A stretch of 8,943 nucleotides of DNA from an uncultured Bacteroidales bacterium (GTDB taxonomy: Bacteria; Bacteroidota; Bacteroidia; Bacteroidales; P3), in assembly GCA_937915785.1 (NCBI GenBank), contig CALGGY010000064.1, positions 1 to 8,943 of the forward strand. The letters run 5' to 3'. This document shows, one piece after another, positions 5,934-8,943 of the stretch. Within the stretch, counting starts at the first letter, position 1, and each line of letters begins with the position of its first letter. The notes under the pieces were generated by a model. It had not been told where the DNA came from. It saw nothing but the letters and a program-made list of their open reading frames with translations, and did not search any database. The position numbers and the translations under genes were made by a program.

Positions 5934-7808
5934 CTATTTGATAATTTTCACGCTGCGATTGATGAAGTTTGTGAGTGCTTCGCCTTTTAGGAGTCCGTTG
6001 CTGAGCAGGGCGAGGTCGGTGAGCTGGCACACGAGCTCTTTCTGGCGTTCTTCGTCGTCGGTGGCGAGTATCTGTCCCACAAGCGGGTGGTTGATGTTCA
6101 CCACAAGGTTGTAGTTTTCGGGCATGTCGCCGTAGAAGCCCATGCCGCCGCCTACCATGCTCATTTCTTTGTAGCGGCGCATGAACTCGTTTTGGGTTAT
6201 CACCATGGGCTGGTCAGTTTCTTCGAGGCTTTCGAGCTGTATGGTGAATTTTTTGGTGTCGAGCTGTTTTTCGATGATGGGTTTGAGTTTCTCTTTTTCC
6301 TGCTCCGACAGTTTTTCGGGTATTTTGTCCTCCTTGGGGATGAGTTTTTCCACCACGTCGCTATCGACGCGCACAAAGCGGGTATGTTCGAATTTGCGTT
6401 CGAGGAGGTTCACGAAATGGCTGTCGAGTATGGAGTCCATCAGCAGCACGTCGTAGCCTTTTTCCTTGGCTTTGGCTATGTAGGAGTACTGTTCGTCCTT
6501 GTTGGTGGCATAGAGGTACACCAGGGTTTTGTCCTTGTCGGTTTGCAGCGGCTCGATGCGGTTTTTGTAGTCGTCGAAGGTGAAGTATTTGTCGTCGGTG
6601 TTTTTGAGGAGTGCGAATTTTTCGGCGCGTTCGCAGAATTTCTCGTCGGAGAGCATTCCGTATTCGATGAAAATTTTGATGTCGTCCCATTTCTTTTCAA
6701 AGTCGTCGCGGTTGTTTTTGAAAAGTTCCTCCAGTTTGTCGGCCACTTTTTTGCTTATGTGCGCCGATATTTTTTTCACGTTGCTGTCGCTTTGCAGGTA
6801 TGAGCGGCTTACGTTGAGGGGTATGTCGGGCGAGTCGAGCACTCCGTGCAGGAGCATAAGGTATTCGGGCACAACGCCTTCCACCGAGTCGGTTACGAAC
6901 ACTTGGTTGCAGTACAGCTGTATGCGGTTCTGCTTGGGGTCCACGGTGCGTTTCACCTTGGGGAAATAGAGTATGCCGGTGAGGTTGAAGGGGTAGTCCA
7001 CGTTGAGGTGTATCTGGAACAGGGGGTCTTCGAAGTTCATTGGGTAGAGCTGGTGGTAGAACTGGCGGTAGTCGTCGTCTGTCAAGTTGGCAGGAGTTTT
7101 TTTCCAAGCTGGTTCGGTGTCGTTCACAATGCGGGGACGTTTTTTCTCCACGCGTTTGGGCTTGCCGTCGCTGTCTTTCTCGGTTTCGGAGTCCTCCCAA
7201 TAGCTTTCGTCGCCGAAGCGGATGGGCACTGGCATAAAACGGCAGTATTTGTTGAGCAGCTCCAGAATGCGGCGTTCTTCGAGGAACTCCTTGCAGTCGT
7301 CGGAGATGTGCAGTATGATGTCGGTGCCGCGGTCGGGCTTGTCGGTTTCTTGCATGGTGAACTCGGGCGAGCCGTCGCACACCCACTGCACGGCGGGAGC
7401 GTCGGTGTACGACTTGGTGCGGATTTCCACCTTGTCGGCCACCATAAAGGCTGAGTAGAAACCCAGTCCGAAGTGTCCTATAAGGTTTTCGGACACGTTT
7501 TTGTATTTTTCCAGAAAGTCCTCGGCACCCGAAAAAGCAATCTGGTTGATGTATTTGTCCACTTCTTCCTGCGTCATGCCGATGCCTCGGTCGCTGATTA
7601 TGAGCTTTTTGTCGTCGATTTTGACTTCAATAGTAAGGTCGCCGAGCTCCACGTCGGCCTTGCCCATGGATGAGAGGGCTTTCAGTTTCTGTGTGGCGTC
7701 GGTGGCGTTGGAGATGAGCTCGCGCAGGAAAATTTCGTGGTCGGAATAGAGGAATTTCTTTATTACAGGGAAAATGTTCTCCGTCTGAACGTTAATATTG
7801 CCTTTCAT
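5934..7808 (-). CDS. htpG: Molecular chaperone HtpG (bacterial Hsp90)
   Basis: HtpG is the cytosolic Hsp90, an ATP-driven dimeric chaperone. The 624-residue product has the N-terminal GHKL ATPase domain with FLRELISNATDA (27-38; Glu30 as general base, Asn34 for Mg-ATP), ISDRGIGM (71-78; Asp73 contacts adenine), the lid end GHFGLGFYSAF (111-121) and RGTDIILHI (160-168). A charged stretch lies at about 200-237. The middle domain has IQLYCNQVFVTD (296-307) and DIPLNVSRSYLQSD, whose Arg335 matches the ATP-contacting Arg336 of E. coli HtpG. The C-terminal dimerisation domain ends ALTNFINRSVKIIK. All catalytic residues are present. Bacteroides HtpG, as I recall, is about 680 residues because of a charged coiled insert before LIDLALL. 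Here that place (LATDDEERQKELVCQLTDLALL) has no insert. The ATG at 7808 gives the normal start; the leader is A-rich on the coding strand and has no Shine-Dalgarno sequence. Confidence 0.98.
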   Translation of the reverse strand: MKGNINVQTENIFPVIKKFLYSDHEIFLRELISNATDATQKLKALSSMGKADVELGDLTIEVKIDDKKLIISDRGIGMTQEEVDKYINQIAFSGAEDFLEKYKNVSENLIGHFGLGFYSAFMVADKVEIRTKSYTDAPAVQWVCDGSPEFTMQETDKPDRGTDIILHISDDCKEFLEERRILELLNKYCRFMPVPIRFGDESYWEDSETEKDSDGKPKRVEKKRPRIVNDTEPAWKKTPANLTDDDYRQFYHQLYPMNFEDPLFQIHLNVDYPFNLTGILYFPKVKRTVDPKQNRIQLYCNQVFVTDSVEGVVPEYLMLLHGVLDSPDIPLNVSRSYLQSDSNVKKISAHISKKVADKLEELFKNNRDDFEKKWDDIKIFIEYGMLSDEKFCERAEKFALLKNTDDKYFTFDDYKNRIEPLQTDKDKTLVYLYATNKDEQYSYIAKAKEKGYDVLLMDSILDSHFVNLLERKFEHTRFVRVDSDVVEKLIPKEDKIPEKLSEQEKEKLKPIIEKQLDTKKFTIQLESLEETDQPMVITQNEFMRRYKEMSMVGGGMGFYGDMPENYNLVVNINHPLVGQILATDDEERQKELVCQLTDLALLSNGLLKGEALTNFINRSVKIIK

Positions 7809-8068
7809 ATCGTTTTTTTCGTTTATTGTTTACGGAAAAAGGATATGCAAAGAGTGTTCCACGGCTCTGCGGGCTGACATTTTGGCAGGAAGAGGGGGAG
7901 GGTGTGCCAGTTTCTTTGTCCCCACACTGCGTCCTTTGTGTGGCGTTATTGAGATACAACATCTTCGAGGTTGTAGAAATATTAGTCAAATACTAAACTG
8001 TAGCCGAATGAATTTCAGCAAATTACGCCAATCAAGACCAATGAAGTCGACACGCACCATTTGAGGTA
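7809..8068. other. htpG upstream region
   Basis: These 260 bases lie between the small-protein gene at 8069 and the htpG start, and hold the htpG leader and probably its promoter. No perfect minus-strand TAnnTTTG is present. The nearest is TAGTATTTG (7995-7987, three spacer bases instead of two), with TTTG at 8022-8019, 23 bases upstream. Inverted repeats occur at 7955-7975 (TACAAC/GTTGTA) and among 7900-7906, 7921-7927 and 7938-7943. I found no terminator for the upstream gene. A 65-codon minus-strand frame (7989-7792) overlaps the htpG start but has no protein-like features. Confidence 0.45.
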
Positions 8069-8306
8069 TCATTTTCGTGGTGCATCGTAATAATCATAGT
8101 TGGGCCGTTTCATGACTTCACAATCGTGCGCTATTAGAAGTATAGACCCCACAATAAAAAGCAAAATCATAAGGGGACATCCGCAAGAAGATTTGAACTT
8201 ATTATCGGAATCACACCAATCTGCTATTCTATCAAAGACGAAAAAAAACAAGCATTAGAATTGGCATACAGAATAATAAAGCAAAACCGAGCAGGTTTTC
8301 CAACAT
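8069..8306 (-). pseudogene. Small two-segment membrane protein, frameshifted at a T8 run
   Basis: From the ATG at 8306 the minus strand encodes 22 residues with a clear membrane segment (LLGFALLFCMPILMLVFF), then meets TGA at 8234-8232. The neighbouring frame, open from 8251, continues with FDRIADWCDSDNK, a cysteine pair (SCGCP), a second membrane segment (MILLFIVGSILLI) and a polar tail rich in Tyr and Asp, ending in TGA at 8071-8069. The frames meet at a run of eight T (8248-8241 on the coding strand). With seven T they would join as one 78-residue protein with two membrane segments. Read alone, the downstream frame has only a TTG start (8251) or an internal ATG (8170). The run may be a sequencing error, a disabling mutation or a slippery phase-variable tract. 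Function is unknown. Confidence 0.55.
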
Positions 8307-8342
8307 TATAAATTATATATTACGTGTTTAATATTAAAGTGT

Positions 8343-8534
8343 CTATTTCAGCAGCTTTTTTATCCATTCAAACAAGGAATATAACACCATGCCAATAACA
8401 ATTGCAATAAGCAGGCACCATACAAAGCCCAACCCAGAATTGAGCAACGCTATATAAATACATGCAGAAATAGCTCCAAACACCCAAGCGGTAAAACCTC
8501 CGACATAACGACCATCTTTGTAATGTAATGCCAA
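8343..8534 (-). CDS. Small membrane protein, hypothetical
   Basis: The frame gives a 63-residue product with two membrane segments, about residues 13-32 (TAWVFGAISACIYIALL) and 37-54 (FVWCLLIAIVIGMVLYSL), and a basic end EWIKKLLK, placing the C terminus in the cytoplasm by the positive-inside rule. No ATG precedes the first segment. TTG at 8534 is the only plausible start downstream of the in-frame stop at 8568-8570, so the true start, or an unnoticed upstream frameshift, is uncertain. It lies 22 bases after the stop of the gene on its right (8557) and 36 bases before the ATG of the next gene (8306), which suggests one transcript. It is more AT-rich than htpG. I do not recognise the family. 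Confidence 0.55.
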   Translation of the reverse strand: MALHYKDGRYVGGFTAWVFGAISACIYIALLNSGLGFVWCLLIAIVIGMVLYSLFEWIKKLLK

Positions 8535-8556
8535 GACTGTAATTACTTTTAGGAAA

Positions 8557-8905
8557 TTAAACGTTTGCTAATTCTCTTCTTTCCGTTCCTTCCGCAAAAT
8601 ATAAAAACATAATCCCCAATGCGAACCTAAAACAGGGACCAATAACTCTATCACCTTGCGACAAAGCTCCTATAAAAGATATTACGCCTATAATCGCACA
8701 AATCCAGCCAGCTATCTTCATTTTTCGATCCTCTTTTTGCATTTCAGGAGACTGCGGTTTGTTTTCCATTCCCCAAATAATAATCCACCCTATCGCTCCA
8801 AGAATCATACCCAAAAGTGTAGCTTTACCAGGTCCAATGTTTTTGTCTAATCCTAATCTATAACCTATAAAACCCGAAATAAGAATTAAATAAAGAATTC
8901 CCCAT
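8557..8905 (-). pseudogene. Small multi-pass membrane protein, frameshifted at a G4 run near its start
   Basis: The frame ending in TAA at 8559-8557 is open back to a stop at 8916-8914 but contains no ATG before 8808, although the preceding codons look coding: ILYLILISGFIGYRLGL, then NIGPGKATLLGMILGAIGWIIIWGM. An ATG at 8905-8903 sits in the neighbouring frame, directly before this sequence, in ATGGGGAATTC. With one G fewer it would read Met-Gly-Ile-Leu-Tyr and give a 115-residue protein. It would have a membrane segment at 2-14, a second at about 30-45, a charged loop with QKEDRK, and two more at about 64-80 and 90-103. The pattern of a hydrophobic N terminus, GxRLG, xNIG and a second segment recalls small integral membrane proteins common in Bacteroidota. 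Taken as it stands, translation could start only at TTG 8814 or ATG 8808, which would remove the first segment. Function is unknown. Confidence 0.55.
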
Positions 8906-8943
8906 TTTGTACACTATATACCCAAGGCCAGACACAGATCCTC
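8906..8943. other. Right edge, nothing assignable
   Basis: These 38 bases lie upstream of the small membrane gene and would hold part of its leader. I see no promoter element or coding frame that I can support. Confidence 0.3.

Noticed and set aside
6087..7454. Long plus-strand open frames opposite htpG (6087-6803 and 6846-7454)
   Set aside because: Shadows of the htpG codons; no start context or recognisable protein features.
7792..7989. A 65-codon minus-strand frame overlapping the htpG start
   Set aside because: Low-complexity Ser/Thr/Asn-rich translation with no hydrophobic core; it overlaps the well-supported htpG start in another frame.
8283..8299. AAAACC/GGTTTT hairpin as a terminator of the gene at 8343
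   Set aside because: The stem is short and AT-rich, has no clean T-run after it, and lies within the restored coding sequence of the next small membrane gene.

Overview
The window looks like a piece of a Bacteroidota (probably Bacteroidales) chromosome. The pointers are a promoter of the Bacteroides form (TTTG, 20 bases, TATATTTG) ahead of the lipoprotein gene, start codons without Shine-Dalgarno sequences but with A/T-rich leaders, a MiaA of the type with DSRQVFRGMDIGTGKDL, a TPR/PD40/OmpA envelope protein of the kind common in this phylum, and an HtpG very close to Bacteroides HtpG. I cannot name the genus. HtpG lacks a C-terminal insert that I recall from Bacteroides and its relatives, so a lineage outside those families is possible.

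Layout. 1-1100 (+): remains of a gene joining the second half of a von Willebrand factor A domain to a beta-barrel-like C-terminal half; its beginning is missing and it is broken by a one-base frameshift near 606-611. 1117-1163: a strong bidirectional terminator between convergent genes. 1197-1838 (-): lipoprotein with its own promoter and a palindrome over the predicted transcription start. 1968-2894 (-): miaA, tRNA dimethylallyltransferase. 2974-5643 (-): an 889-residue exported protein with TPR, PD40 propeller, a CarboxypepD_reg-like domain and an OmpA domain. Its last 130 residues look like a retropepsin-like aspartic protease domain whose catalytic Asp-Thr-Gly has become Asp-Glu-Arg. 5934-7808 (-): htpG, the bacterial Hsp90. 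8069-8905 (-): three small membrane-protein genes, two of them split by one-base homopolymer length changes.

How the genes relate. All genes from 1197 to the right edge lie on the minus strand, but terminators after htpG and after the OmpA-family gene, and a promoter before the lipoprotein gene, split them into several units. miaA has no recognisable promoter and sits just behind a terminator, so it may depend on read-through. The genes share no obvious pathway: one tRNA-modification enzyme, one chaperone and several envelope proteins. I see no RNA gene, CRISPR array, insertion sequence, phage gene or defence system.

The item most worth a second look is the apparently dead protease domain fused to the OmpA-family protein. 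The second is the confinement of all reading-frame breaks to the two ends of the window (first 1.1 kb and last 0.9 kb), while 6.6 kb in the middle are intact. That pattern fits either local gene decay or base-calling errors near the ends of a contig.
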